This document shows positions 16,911 through 25,711 of a DNA stretch of 64,000 nt, in pieces (the first letter of the stretch is position 1; each line of letters opens with the position of its first letter). Source of the stretch: Actinoallomurus sp963850195 (GTDB taxonomy: Bacteria > Actinomycetota > Actinomycetes > Streptosporangiales > Streptosporangiaceae); NCBI GenBank assembly GCA_963850195.1, contig CAWKKD010000005.1, positions 1,798,001 to 1,862,000 of the forward strand. The letters are read 5' to 3'. A model generated the notes under the pieces. It was not told where the DNA came from and did not search any database. It saw only the letters and a list, made by a program, of their open reading frames with translations. Position numbers and translations under genes: made by a program.

Positions 16911-18383
16911 ATGGCCGCGCTGGACCAAGGGAGCGTCGAGGACCTGGTCGCCGACCTCCTCACCCAGCAGTGGGTGATCGACCTGTTCACCGAGCTGAGC
17001 GAACGCCAGCACGAGTCGATCGCCGTATCCGAAGGCGTCCGCAAGCGGGCGGCGTCCAACCACGTGTTCTGGCCGTTCCACGCGCCGCAGTTCCCGCTGG
17101 TCGTCGACGAGGCCTCGGGCAGCCGCATCGTCGACGTGGACGGCAACACCTACCTGGACTCCCACCTCGGGTTCGGCGCCCAGGCGCTGTTCGGGCACAA
17201 CCCGCCGCAGGTGGTCGACTTCATCCGCGACCAGCTCGGGCGTACGACCGGCAACGGCTATCTGAACCCGATCGAGCCGAAGCTCGTCGAGGTGCTGGAC
17301 CGGTTCGTGCCGCACTGCGAGAAGTACGCGTTCCTGAACTCCGGCACGGACGCGACGGCCGCGGCGATCCGGCTGAGCCGTGCGCACACCGGCCGGCGGA
17401 TGGTCGCCAAGTTCGAGGGCGCGCTGCACGGCGTGCACGACCTCGCCGCGCACAACACGGCGTTCTGGTACCACGGCCACCCGGTCCAGCCGTTCCCCGA
17501 GATCGGCGATAACGGCATCGCGCCACTGCCGGCGCTCACCGGGGTCACCCAGGCGGCGCCGGAAGACCTGCTCATCCTGCCCAACGACGCGGCGGCGGCG
17601 ATCGCGCTGATCGAGAAGCACTGCGACGACCTGGCCTGCGTGCTGGGTGAGGCGGTGTCGTCGTCGTTCCCGTTCGCCGAGCACACCGCGCCGCTCATCA
17701 AGGAGGTCGCGGAGCGGTGCCGCGCGCTGCGCGTGCCGTTCGTGCTCGACGAGGTGCTCACCGGGTTCCGGTACGGGCCGTCGGGCGCGGCCGGGTACTT
17801 CGACATCCCCGCCGACCTGTACTGCTACGGCAAGGTCGTCACCGGCCTCGGCCTTCCGCTGTCGGTCCTCGGCGGCCGGGCCGACCTGCTCGACCACATG
17901 CAGACCTCGGGCCTGCCGCTGACCGACCTCGGCCGCAAGACCAGCGTGCAGACGACGCACGCCGGCAACCACCTCTCACTCGCCGCGTCGTACGCCTCGC
18001 TGAGCGCGCTCCACGATGCCGGCGACGCGTACTACGAGCGCACCCGCGCCAAGGTGGACGGCCTGCAGTCGCGGCTGGCGAGCTTCCGCGAGGACACCGG
18101 GATCCCGCTGCGGCTGGTCGGCTTCGGCGACTTCATCGGGTCGTTCGGGTTCCTCGAGGAGAAGTCCTACTCCGATTACCGGGAGTTCACCGGGGCGGTC
18201 AACCCGATCGGCCTGTTCCTGCTGACCCTGATGCTGCGGCGCCGCGGCGTCTACACGCTCAGCCTGCCCATGTTCTTCACCGGCGACGCCCACAGCGACT
18301 CCGACCTGGACGAGCTCTACACCGCGGTCACCGAGTCCGCGCTGGAGCTCGGCAAGCACGGATTTCCCTTCGTCCTTTCCTGA
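16911..18383 (+). CDS. Class III PLP aminotransferase, GSA-aminomutase type (copy 1)
   Basis: 490 residues with AGAGAGGGCGAG before the ATG. PLP-dependent fold type I enzyme: LDSHLGFGA and FLNSGTDATAAAIR (phosphate-binding segment), FVLDEVLTGFRYG (Asp contacting the pyridine nitrogen), and YCYGKVVTGLGLPLSVLGG with the Schiff-base Lys. The closest recognised type is glutamate-1-semialdehyde 2,1-aminomutase. GSA-like domains in lipopeptide synthases (iturin/mycosubtilin type) put an amino group on beta-keto acyl thioesters, and a similar role on an ACP-bound chain is conceivable. An extra N-terminal helical stretch of about 50 residues precedes the catalytic core. Paralogous over its whole length to the next gene. 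Confidence 0.9.
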   Translation: MAALDQGSVEDLVADLLTQQWVIDLFTELSERQHESIAVSEGVRKRAASNHVFWPFHAPQFPLVVDEASGSRIVDVDGNTYLDSHLGFGAQALFGHNPPQVVDFIRDQLGRTTGNGYLNPIEPKLVEVLDRFVPHCEKYAFLNSGTDATAAAIRLSRAHTGRRMVAKFEGALHGVHDLAAHNTAFWYHGHPVQPFPEIGDNGIAPLPALTGVTQAAPEDLLILPNDAAAAIALIEKHCDDLACVLGEAVSSSFPFAEHTAPLIKEVAERCRALRVPFVLDEVLTGFRYGPSGAAGYFDIPADLYCYGKVVTGLGLPLSVLGGRADLLDHMQTSGLPLTDLGRKTSVQTTHAGNHLSLAASYASLSALHDAGDAYYERTRAKVDGLQSRLASFREDTGIPLRLVGFGDFIGSFGFLEEKSYSDYREFTGAVNPIGLFLLTLMLRRRGVYTLSLPMFFTGDAHSDSDLDELYTAVTESALELGKHGFPFVLS

Positions 18384-18398
18384 GAGAGGGGTGGCCTC

Positions 18399-19865
18399 AT
18401 GGCCGCACTCGAGAAGCTGACCGTCGACGAGCTCATCGCCGACCTGTTCGGCCAGCAGTGGGTGCTCGACCTGGTCAACGAGCTGACCGAACGCCAGCGC
18501 AAGTCGGCCGAGCTGGCGGGCGAGGTCCAGAAGCACTCGGTGTCGAGCCACGTGTTCCTGCCCTTCCACGCCCCGCCCTTCCCGCTCGCCGTCGCCGAGG
18601 CGTCCGGGTGCCGGCTCCTGGACGTCGACGGCAACACCTACCTGGACTCCCACCTGGGCTTCGGCAGCGGTTCGCTGTGGGGGCACAACCCGCCCGAGGT
18701 GGTGGAGTTCGTACGCGGGCAGATGGAGCGCAGCACCGGCAACGGCTACCTGAACCCGCTCGAGCTCCAGCTCGGCGAGCTGCTGCACGAGCTCGTGCCG
18801 CACTGCGAGAAGTTCGCGTTCCTGCACTCCGGAACCGCCGTCACCAACGCCGCGATCCGGCTGGCCAGGGCGAAGACCGGGCGTCAGCTCGTGGCCAAGT
18901 TCGAGGGCTGCTGGCACGGCATCCACGACCTCGCCGCGTACAACACGGCGTTCTTCGCGCACGGCCACCCCGGCGTGAGCCCGTTCCCCGCGAACGACGG
19001 TGACGGCGTCAGCCCGACGGCGGCCTTCGCCGGCGTCGCACGTGCCGACGTGCTCGTGTTGCCGCACGACGCGGCCGAGGCTGCGGCGCTCGTCGAACGT
19101 CATCGCGACGAGCTGGCCTGCGTGATCAGCGACCCGGTGTGCCAGTCGTTCCCGTTCGAGGAGCACACCATCCCCGAGGTGAAGGCCGTCGCCGAACGCT
19201 GCCGCGCGGTCGGCGTGCCGTTCATCCTGGACGAGGTGCTCACCGGCTTCCGGTACGGCACCGAGGGCGCGGCCGGGCACTACGGCATCGAGGCCGACAT
19301 GTACTGCTACGGCAAGGTCGTCGCCGGCCTCGGACTGTCGCTGGCGGTCCTCGGCGGCCGTGCGGAGTACCTGGACCGGATGCTGACCACGGGCACGCCG
19401 GTGACCGACATCGGGACCAAGACGTTCCTGTCGAACACCCACGCCGGCAACGAGCTCTCGGTCGCCGCGTCGTACGCCACGCTCCGCAAGCTCCGCGACG
19501 CCGGGCCCGCCTTCTACGACCGTACCCAGGCCAAGGTGGACAGCCTGCAGACCCGGCTCACCGACTTCCGCGCCGAGACCGGGATCCCGCTGCGGCTGGG
19601 CGGCTTCGGGCTGTTCGCGGGCGCGTTCGGGTTCATGGAGAACGGTTCGTACTCCGACTATCGGGAGTTCGCCGGCGCGGTCAACCCGGTCGGCCTGTTC
19701 CTGCTCACCCTGCTGCTGCGGCGACGCGGCGTGTACACGCTGAGCCTGCCCATGTTCTACACGGGCGACGCCCACAGCGACGCCGACATCGACGAGCTCT
19801 ACACCGCGGTCACCGAGTCCGCGCTGGAGCTCGACAAGCACGGGTTCCCCTTCGTCCTGTCCTGA
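18399..19865 (+). CDS. Class III PLP aminotransferase, GSA-aminomutase type (copy 2)
   Basis: 488 residues with GAGAGGGG before the ATG, 15 nt after copy 1. Same architecture: N-terminal helical extension, LDSHLGFGSGSLWGHNPPE, FLHSGTAVTNAAIRLA, FILDEVLTGFRYGTEG, YCYGKVVAGLGLSLAVLGG with the PLP Lys, and a C-terminus nearly identical to copy 1 (DELYTAVTESALEL-KHGFPFVLS). Differences cluster in substrate-pocket regions, for example NSGTDAT against HSGTAVT and SVQTTHAG against FLSNTHAG. The pair could form a heterodimer or act at two positions of the product. Both copies keep the catalytic Lys and Asp. Confidence 0.9.
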   Translation: MAALEKLTVDELIADLFGQQWVLDLVNELTERQRKSAELAGEVQKHSVSSHVFLPFHAPPFPLAVAEASGCRLLDVDGNTYLDSHLGFGSGSLWGHNPPEVVEFVRGQMERSTGNGYLNPLELQLGELLHELVPHCEKFAFLHSGTAVTNAAIRLARAKTGRQLVAKFEGCWHGIHDLAAYNTAFFAHGHPGVSPFPANDGDGVSPTAAFAGVARADVLVLPHDAAEAAALVERHRDELACVISDPVCQSFPFEEHTIPEVKAVAERCRAVGVPFILDEVLTGFRYGTEGAAGHYGIEADMYCYGKVVAGLGLSLAVLGGRAEYLDRMLTTGTPVTDIGTKTFLSNTHAGNELSVAASYATLRKLRDAGPAFYDRTQAKVDSLQTRLTDFRAETGIPLRLGGFGLFAGAFGFMENGSYSDYREFAGAVNPVGLFLLTLLLRRRGVYTLSLPMFYTGDAHSDADIDELYTAVTESALELDKHGFPFVLS

Positions 19866-19880
19866 GCGCCTGGAGCCACC

Positions 19881-21602
19881 ATGACCAACGACGTGGACGT
19901 CCATCCCGACCGGCTGGAGTGGCGGCCCGACCCCACCCCGGCCGTCCTGACCACCAAGGGCACGCTGGCCGCCACTCTCGTCGACCGGGCGGCGCGCGAG
20001 CCGTCGGCCGTCGCCTACTACCTGCCGGACGAGGCCGACGGGGACGGGCGGCTCACCGTCGGTGAGCTGTACCGGCGCGCCGACGCCGCAGGCGCGGCGC
20101 TTGCGGACGCGGGCCTCGGCCGCGGCGACCGGGTCTGCCTGTGCATGGACACCTCACCCGAGTTGCTCGCCGCGCTGTACGGCATCGCGCTGGTCGGCGC
20201 CGTGCCGATGCTGGCCGAGCCACCGCTCACGGCCGGCCGCCGCCGGCTGTGGCTGGAGCGGGTGCGGCACATGGTCGAGGTGGCCGGGCCGACCGTCCTG
20301 GTCTGCGACGAGGCACTGCGGGCGGCCGCCGAAGAGGAGCTCGCCCCGCTCGGGGTCACCGTCCTGTCCCCGCCGTTCGGCGACGGCACCCTGGCCAAGC
20401 CGGTGCTGGAGGCCGACCCCGAGGAACCCGCGTTCATCCAGTTCACCTCGGGCACCACCTCGGCCGCCAAGGGGATCGTGCACAGCCACCGCAGCCTGCT
20501 CGCGGCCTCGGACGCCATCGGACGGGGCATCCCGTTCCACCGCGACGACGTCGTCGTGAGCTGGCTGCCGCTGCACCACGACATGGGCCTGGTCGGCTGC
20601 ACGCTGTCGACGTTCCTGCACGACCTGCCGAGCGTGCTGTTCAAACCGCTGTCCTTCGGCCTACGGCCGGCTCGGTGGCTGCACCTGGTGCACCGCTACC
20701 GCGGCAACGTCTCGCCCGCCCCGAACTTCGCCTACCAGCTCGTCATGGCCACGGCGAAGGAGGCCGACCTCGAGGGTCTCGACCTCGGCTGCTGGCGCGT
20801 GGCGTTCAACGGCGCCGAGGTGGTCGACGCCGGCACCGTACGCGATTTCCAGCGGGTGACCGGACCGTACGGATTCCCGCCGGAGTCGCTGCGGCCCTGC
20901 TACGGCATGGCCGAGCTCGGCCTGGCCGCGACGTTCGCGCCGCCGGACACGCTGCCGCGCATCGAGCGGCTGTCCCGGTCCGCGCTGGCCGACGGCCGTC
21001 CGATGGGCCCGCCCGCGTCGGACGCGGACGCGCAGGAGTTCGTCTCCTCCGGCGTCCCGGTGCCCGGCACGAAGATCCGGATCACCGGCGAGGACGGCCG
21101 GGACCTGCCCGACGGCCGCGCCGGCAAGGTCCTGGTGAACAGCACGTCGATGATGAACGGCTATCTCGGCGTACCCCTGGAAGAGGTCGTGCGCGACGGC
21201 TGGTTGGAGACCGGCGACCTGGGATTCGTCCTCGACGGCGAGCTGTTCGTCACCGGCCGGGCCAAGGACCTGATCATCATCGCCGGCCGCAACTACCATC
21301 CCCAGCCTTTCGAGGCCGCCGCCACCACGGTCGACGGGGTACGGGTGAGCGGCGCGGCGGCGGTCGGCCGCTACGACGCCGCCACCGGCACCGAACGCCT
21401 GGTGATCGTGGTCGAGACCAAGTTCCACGACGACGAGGAGCAGGCGGGTCGGATCCGTACGGAGGTGGAGCGGCGCGTGTCCGAGCGCACCGGCGTCTCG
21501 CCGGGCCAGGTCGTCACCGTGAAGCCCGGCCGCCTGCCCAGGACCTCGAGCGGGAAGATGCAGCGCCACCTCGTGGCGGCGTCGCTCGCCCAGGCTGGGT
21601 GA
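19881..21602 (+). CDS. Fatty acyl-AMP ligase (FAAL-type adenylate-forming enzyme)
   Basis: 573 residues with TGGAG upstream. ANL-superfamily motifs: IQFTSGTTSAAKGIVHSHR (A3), WLPLHHDMGLVG (A4-like, typical of FAAL), CYGMAELGLAATF (A5), TGDLGFVLDGELFVTGRAKDLII with AGRNYHPQ (A7-A8), and the C-terminal PRTSSGKMQR containing the adenylating Lys. The HHDMGLVG and GRNYHPQ forms favour FAAL over acyl-CoA synthetase, so it likely activates a fatty acid as acyl-AMP and loads it on the acyl carrier protein encoded at 12481. This would supply the starter for the cluster. Confidence 0.9.
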   Translation: MTNDVDVHPDRLEWRPDPTPAVLTTKGTLAATLVDRAAREPSAVAYYLPDEADGDGRLTVGELYRRADAAGAALADAGLGRGDRVCLCMDTSPELLAALYGIALVGAVPMLAEPPLTAGRRRLWLERVRHMVEVAGPTVLVCDEALRAAAEEELAPLGVTVLSPPFGDGTLAKPVLEADPEEPAFIQFTSGTTSAAKGIVHSHRSLLAASDAIGRGIPFHRDDVVVSWLPLHHDMGLVGCTLSTFLHDLPSVLFKPLSFGLRPARWLHLVHRYRGNVSPAPNFAYQLVMATAKEADLEGLDLGCWRVAFNGAEVVDAGTVRDFQRVTGPYGFPPESLRPCYGMAELGLAATFAPPDTLPRIERLSRSALADGRPMGPPASDADAQEFVSSGVPVPGTKIRITGEDGRDLPDGRAGKVLVNSTSMMNGYLGVPLEEVVRDGWLETGDLGFVLDGELFVTGRAKDLIIIAGRNYHPQPFEAAATTVDGVRVSGAAAVGRYDAATGTERLVIVVETKFHDDEEQAGRIRTEVERRVSERTGVSPGQVVTVKPGRLPRTSSGKMQRHLVAASLAQAG

Positions 21603-21607
21603 GCCGC

Positions 21608-22189
21608 ATGGAGCTCGCACTGCTCGGCGGGTCCCTGCGCGCCGGCTCGGTCAGCGCGCAGATCCTTTCGGCCTGTGCCGGGCTCGCCGCGCCGTACGGG
21701 GTGCGTACGACCGTGCTCACCGCGTCCGACCTGGCCCTTCCCCTGTACGTACCCGGTTCCTCCGACCGGCCGGCGGCCGCGCTCCGGCTGCTGTCGGCGC
21801 TCCGCCGGGCGGACGGGCTGATCATCGCGACCCCGGCTTACCACGGCGGGGTCTCCGGGCTGCTGAAGAACGCGCTGGACTACGTGGAGGACCTGGCCGG
21901 GGACACGCCCGCGTACCTGACCGACCGTGCCGTGGGCGCCGTCGGCGTCGGCTGGAGCCAGCACGGCGCCGCGGGCGCGGTGGCCGACCTGCGCAACACG
22001 ATCATGTGCCTGCGCGGCTGGGTCACCCCGATGGCGGTCACCGTGAACTCGGCCGGCATGGCCGCCGAGGACGGCGCCCTGCTGCAGGACCCGCAGACCA
22101 TGCGCCGCCTGGAGATCATGGTCGGCCAGGTCGTCGACTTCACCCGGCCGACCGCATCGGCCCGTCTGGCGCTTTCCACCGAACGCTAG
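21608..22189 (+). CDS. NADPH-dependent FMN reductase family protein
   Basis: 193 residues from the ATG giving MELALLGGSLRAGS; an in-frame GTG at 21599 overlapping the upstream stop is an alternative start. Flavodoxin-like fold: LLGGSLRAGSVS phosphate loop at the N-terminus and ATPAYHGGVSGLLKNALDYV around residues 75-95, as in SsuE/ArsH-type reductases. It reduces FMN with NAD(P)H or acts directly as a quinone or azo reductase. In this operon it could supply reduced flavin or reduce a quinone intermediate, although no flavin-dependent monooxygenase is present in the window. Confidence 0.85.
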   Translation: MELALLGGSLRAGSVSAQILSACAGLAAPYGVRTTVLTASDLALPLYVPGSSDRPAAALRLLSALRRADGLIIATPAYHGGVSGLLKNALDYVEDLAGDTPAYLTDRAVGAVGVGWSQHGAAGAVADLRNTIMCLRGWVTPMAVTVNSAGMAAEDGALLQDPQTMRRLEIMVGQVVDFTRPTASARLALSTER

Positions 22190-22197
22190 GAGTTCCC

Positions 22198-23097
22198 ATG
22201 AGCACCACCACCGACACCGACACCGGGCTGACCCTCGAGGGCTCGGTCGATGACCTGCACGACGCCGTGCGCAACCACTACGACAAGCTGATCGACCTGT
22301 ACGAGGACATGTGGGGCGAGCACATCCACCACGGCTACTGGGACCTCGACGCGCCCGACGCGCCGCGGCACCGGGCCCAGCGCCGTACGGTCGAGGAGCT
22401 GATCGCCTTCGGCGGCATCCCGTCCGGCGCGCGCGTGCTGGACAGCGGCTGCGGCATCGGCGCGTCGTCCATGATCCTCGCAAGCGACCTGAACTGCGAC
22501 GTCGACGGGATCACGCTGAGCGCGGAACAGGTGCGCCGGGCCACCGAGAAGGCCGCGGAGGCCGGGGTCGCGGACCGGACCAGGTTCCGGCTCATGGACG
22601 CGATGCACACCGACTACCCGGACGAGACCTTCGACGTGATCTGGTCGATGGAGAGCTGCGAGCTGATGCCGGACAAGGAGGGCTACCTCGCCGAGTGCTT
22701 CCGGCTGCTCAAGCCCGGTGGCCGCCTCGTGGTCGCCACCTGGGTCAGCCGCGACGACCGGCTCTCACCGCCTGAGGTACGCCTGCTCCGGCGCCTCTAC
22801 CGGGACTTCGCGATCTCCTTCGTGCTCCCGCTGGAGCACTACACGAAGCTGTGCGCGAACGTCGGGTACAGCGACGTCACCGGCGCCGACTGGACCGAGA
22901 ACGTCCGCGCCACCTGGAAGATCTCCGGCGACATCGCCCGGCCCTTGGTCCGCAACCCCCTCAAGGTCTGGACGCTGCTGCGCGCGAAGGGCCTCGACAT
23001 CTTCCGCTTCCTCAACTCCGTACCGCTCATGAAGAAGGCCTACGACCTCGACGTCATGCACTACGGGGTGTTCCAGGCCACCAAGCCGGGCGGCTGA
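22198..23097 (+). CDS. SAM-dependent methyltransferase, gamma-tocopherol/sarcosine-type
   Basis: 299 residues with TAGGAG upstream of the ATG. Motif I is VLDSGCGIGASSMILAS near residue 80, followed by VDGITLSAEQVRRA, MDAMHTDYPDETFDVIWSME and a LKPGGRLVVATWVSR post-motif. This arrangement matches the tocopherol C-methyltransferase/cyclopropane synthase-like branch, whose members methylate carbon or nitrogen. Last gene of the operon. With the UbiG-like enzyme at 14532 it predicts at least two methylations in the product. The C-terminal third (KVWTLLRAKGLDIFRFLNS) may bind a hydrophobic substrate. Confidence 0.87.
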   Translation: MSTTTDTDTGLTLEGSVDDLHDAVRNHYDKLIDLYEDMWGEHIHHGYWDLDAPDAPRHRAQRRTVEELIAFGGIPSGARVLDSGCGIGASSMILASDLNCDVDGITLSAEQVRRATEKAAEAGVADRTRFRLMDAMHTDYPDETFDVIWSMESCELMPDKEGYLAECFRLLKPGGRLVVATWVSRDDRLSPPEVRLLRRLYRDFAISFVLPLEHYTKLCANVGYSDVTGADWTENVRATWKISGDIARPLVRNPLKVWTLLRAKGLDIFRFLNSVPLMKKAYDLDVMHYGVFQATKPGG

Positions 23098-23102
23098 CCT
23101 GG

Positions 23103-23630
23103 TCAGCGGGCCAGGCCCTCGATCACTTCGCTCTGGGCGAGGGCGCCGAGGGACGCGCCCGGCACGACGAGCTTGGAGCGGCGGACCCCGCTGCCCACGA
23201 CCACGTACGGCTCCGCGACGACCGCGGCGTCGACCAGCACGGGCCAGTCGGCGGGCAGCCCGAACGGGGTGATCCCGCCGTATTCCATGCCGGTCTCGGC
23301 CACCGCGGTCTCCTGCGGCGCGAACGACGCCTTGCGCGCGTCGAGACGCTTGCGCACGACGCCGTTGACGTCGGCGCGGGTCGTGGCCAGCACCACGCAG
23401 GCCGCGAGGCGCATTTCACCGCCGCGCCTGGCCGCGACGATCACGCAGTTGGCCGAGGCCTCGAGCGGCACGGAGTATCGCTCGCAGAACGCCGCCGTGT
23501 CGGCCAGCTCCGGGTCGATCTCGGCCACCTGGAAGGAGCCGTCGCCCTTCCAGGCGCGGAGTGCCTCGGTCACGGGCGCGGCGAGCAGCGCGGTACGGTC
23601 CAGGGCAGGCTCGAGCGTCAGTCCCCACAT
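23103..23630 (-). CDS. YbaK/ProX-type aminoacyl-tRNA editing domain protein
   Basis: 175 residues. Stand-alone editing-domain fold (YbaK, EbsC, ProXp family), which hydrolyses mis-charged aminoacyl-tRNA such as Cys-tRNAPro or Ala-tRNAPro. Visible features: CVIVAARRGGEMRLAACVVLATTRADVNG in the middle and the GGITPFGLP segment near residue 118 that forms the substrate pocket. The gene converges on the methyltransferase at 22198-23097 with only 5 bp between, so it lies outside the biosynthetic operon. Substrate specificity cannot be read from the sequence. Confidence 0.85.
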   Translation of the reverse strand: MWGLTLEPALDRTALLAAPVTEALRAWKGDGSFQVAEIDPELADTAAFCERYSVPLEASANCVIVAARRGGEMRLAACVVLATTRADVNGVVRKRLDARKASFAPQETAVAETGMEYGGITPFGLPADWPVLVDAAVVAEPYVVVGSGVRRSKLVVPGASLGALAQSEVIEGLAR

Positions 23631-23649
23631 ACCGACGAGACTAGATGCT

Positions 23650-24492
23650 TCAGCCGTACTGGGCGCCGGTGCAACCGGCGCCGCCGCCGATCGTCGCCAT
23701 GATGCCCAGCACCGCCATGATCTCGGCGTAGTCGTCGCTGGTGAACTCGACCGAACGGGTGCCCGCGCGCTTGATCCCGGGGATCATCGCGCACGACTCG
23801 GCCATCGACGTGGAGGCCCAGTCGATGCCCAGCGTGTACGGCGCCGGCACGACGTACGGGCGGAACCGGCCGAGGTTGCCCAGGGCGCGGCGTGACGCGT
23901 CACGGATCAGCGCCTGCGCGCGAGACGGCGGCAGCACCTCGGCGGAGTAGCGGTCGATGCCCTTCTTCACCGCGACGGTCTCGACGTCGCCGAGCAGGTC
24001 ACGCGCCTCCGCGCAGGCGGCCTCGTCGCCCGCGACCATCGCGACCGGCACGCCCATCGAGCCGGCGAGCCCGGCGATCAGCCCGATCTCGCCGCGGACC
24101 TCACCGTTGAGGTAGAGGTTCTGCATCTCATAGCCCATCCACGTGTGGTTCAGCACGCCGTCCGGCACGCCCGCACGCGCGTGGTAGCCGACGAACATGG
24201 CCGCGTCGTGCGACGGAGTGATCCCCTGCCCCATGCGCAGCGGACGGTACGGGCCGCGGATGAGCGTGCAGCGCTCGTCGATGAGGTCGGCGCGGATGTT
24301 CTTGGTGCTGCCGTGGGCATCGGTGACGACGACCTCCTCGGCACCGGCGGCGTACGCCCCGGCGATCGCGGCGTTGGCGTCGCCGGTCATCAGCTCACAG
24401 CCGCGCTCGTAGCCGCGCCCGCCGGCCCGCATCTCCTCCGGATCGGTGAGCCCGGAGACGCCCTCCATGTCGACCGAGACGAATACCTTCAT
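23650..24492 (-). CDS. dppA: M55-family D-aminopeptidase (DppA-like)
   Basis: 280 residues with GGAGG upstream of the ATG. M55 metallopeptidase, forming large ring-shaped oligomers that cleave N-terminal D-amino acids from short peptides. Metal-ligand regions are present: VSVDMEGVSG at the N-terminus (Asp8, Glu10), VVVTDAHGS near residue 60 (Asp, His), MFVGYHAR near 104 and LNGEVRGEIGL near 133. The start overlaps the stop of the upstream small gene by 4 bp (translational coupling). Likely role in recycling or detoxifying D-amino-acid peptides; not linked to the neighbouring biosynthetic genes. Confidence 0.92.
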   Translation of the reverse strand: MKVFVSVDMEGVSGLTDPEEMRAGGRGYERGCELMTGDANAAIAGAYAAGAEEVVVTDAHGSTKNIRADLIDERCTLIRGPYRPLRMGQGITPSHDAAMFVGYHARAGVPDGVLNHTWMGYEMQNLYLNGEVRGEIGLIAGLAGSMGVPVAMVAGDEAACAEARDLLGDVETVAVKKGIDRYSAEVLPPSRAQALIRDASRRALGNLGRFRPYVVPAPYTLGIDWASTSMAESCAMIPGIKRAGTRSVEFTSDDYAEIMAVLGIMATIGGGAGCTGAQYG

Positions 24493-24878
24493 GATCCTCC
24501 AACCACCAGACGGCGCAGCGCCTCCGCCGCACGCGCGTTGGCGTCGGCCTGCGCGACGAGCTCCCGTGCCAGGGTCTGTACCCAGACGTCGAGCGGTACC
24601 TCATCACGCGACAGCACCACTCCGCGTACCTCGTGGTGAATCTCGGCGATCGGCCGCCCCACACCGGCCAGGAAGAGCGTGCGCTCCCCCAGGCGTACGA
24701 CGATCCGGCTCGGGTGCCCCTCACGGCCGCGGAGCTTGTCACCGAGGCTGCGTTCGTACTCGACCGTCACGCTGCCGGGCGGCAGCGCCTCGGCCAGGGT
24801 GCCGGTGAGCACGCGGGCGTAGGTCGCGACGTCCGCCGCGTCCTGGCGCAGCGCGGCGGCCACCATGTCGAAGTCCAT
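24489..24878 (-). CDS. Hypothetical protein coupled to the D-aminopeptidase
   Basis: 129 residues, acidic and soluble, no signal peptide or membrane segment. I do not recognise a named family. The N-terminal half is predicted helical (AAALRQDAADVATYARVLTGTLAEALP), followed by two strands (SVTVEYERSL, RIVVRLGERTLFLAGVG) and a long C-terminal helix. The gene overlaps dppA by 4 bp, so both are made together. It may be a partner or regulator of the peptidase; this rests on position only. Confidence 0.7.
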   Translation of the reverse strand: MDFDMVAAALRQDAADVATYARVLTGTLAEALPPGSVTVEYERSLGDKLRGREGHPSRIVVRLGERTLFLAGVGRPIAEIHHEVRGVVLSRDEVPLDVWVQTLARELVAQADANARAAEALRRLVVGGS

Positions 24879-24890
24879 GCCGACAGTGAA

Positions 24891-25706
24891 TCAGCGGTCG
24901 AGCCCGAGCACCATCTGGGGCTTGGCGATCACATGGTCGGGACGCAGCGGGCGTACGGCCGTGCCGATCGCGAAGAACTCCATCGTGTGCCCGCCCCACT
25001 GGTGGTGGAACTGGTTCAGGATCACCCCGACGATGCCCTCCGCGTGCAGCGCCTGGCCCTCGGCCTGCATCCGGGCCATGGCCAGCTCGCGCGCGTCGTA
25101 CAGGGCCTGGGTGAACTCCGGGATCTCGACGTTCTGCCCCATGCTGCCGAGCACGGAGCCGAGCCGCCGGTGCGCCACGTGGTAGACGCACGTGCCCATG
25201 ACCATGCCCGTCGGCGCGTACCCCGCCTGGATGAGCGTCCAGAAGTCCTGGCCGTTCAGGTCGGAGGTGAACGGCTGGTTTTTGGCGTTGCGCCAGTTTT
25301 GTGACGTGTCGTCGGCCTTGACCGCCGTGCCGATCGCGATGAACTCGGCGATGTCGCTACCGAAGTCGCGGAACTCAACGCGCAGGCGTACGCCGACGAT
25401 GCCGTCCGCGCCGAGTTGGTCGGCCTCGGCCTCCATGCGCGTCATGGCCAGCTCCCGCGCGTGGTACATCGCGGCGGACAGCTGGTCGAGCTCCATGTTC
25501 TTGCTCCACCGGCCGACCTGGATGCCGACGTGGTAAATCGAGCTGCCGAGCACCAGGCCGAGCGGCCGGAACCCGGCCTCACGCACGAGCAGGAACTCAT
25601 TGACGGAAAGGTCACTGGTGAAGAGCGAACCGGGCGCTCCCGGCCGCAGCTCGGCGAGACGCGCCATCGCGTCGGCGGGAACTCCCTGGGCGACGGGATC
25701 AGTCAT
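24891..25706 (-). CDS. Double YbjQ-domain protein (copy 1)
   Basis: 271 residues from the ATG giving MTDPVAQGVPADAM; the frame extends 42 codons upstream into the neighbouring gene, which is unlikely to be coding. Two tandem YbjQ (UPF0145, formerly DUF74) domains: the first contains GLVLGSSIYHVGIQ, ARELAMTRMEAEADQLGADGIVGV and IAIGTAV; the second repeats GMVMGTCVYHVA, ARELAMARMQAEGQALHAEGIVGV and FAIGTAV. YbjQ proteins form beta-barrel oligomers and are annotated as putative heavy-metal binding, but their function is not settled. Lies 5 bp after the related gene at 25712-26584. Confidence 0.82.
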   Translation of the reverse strand: MTDPVAQGVPADAMARLAELRPGAPGSLFTSDLSVNEFLLVREAGFRPLGLVLGSSIYHVGIQVGRWSKNMELDQLSAAMYHARELAMTRMEAEADQLGADGIVGVRLRVEFRDFGSDIAEFIAIGTAVKADDTSQNWRNAKNQPFTSDLNGQDFWTLIQAGYAPTGMVMGTCVYHVAHRRLGSVLGSMGQNVEIPEFTQALYDARELAMARMQAEGQALHAEGIVGVILNQFHHQWGGHTMEFFAIGTAVRPLRPDHVIAKPQMVLGLDR

Positions 25707-25711
25707 CGTGT

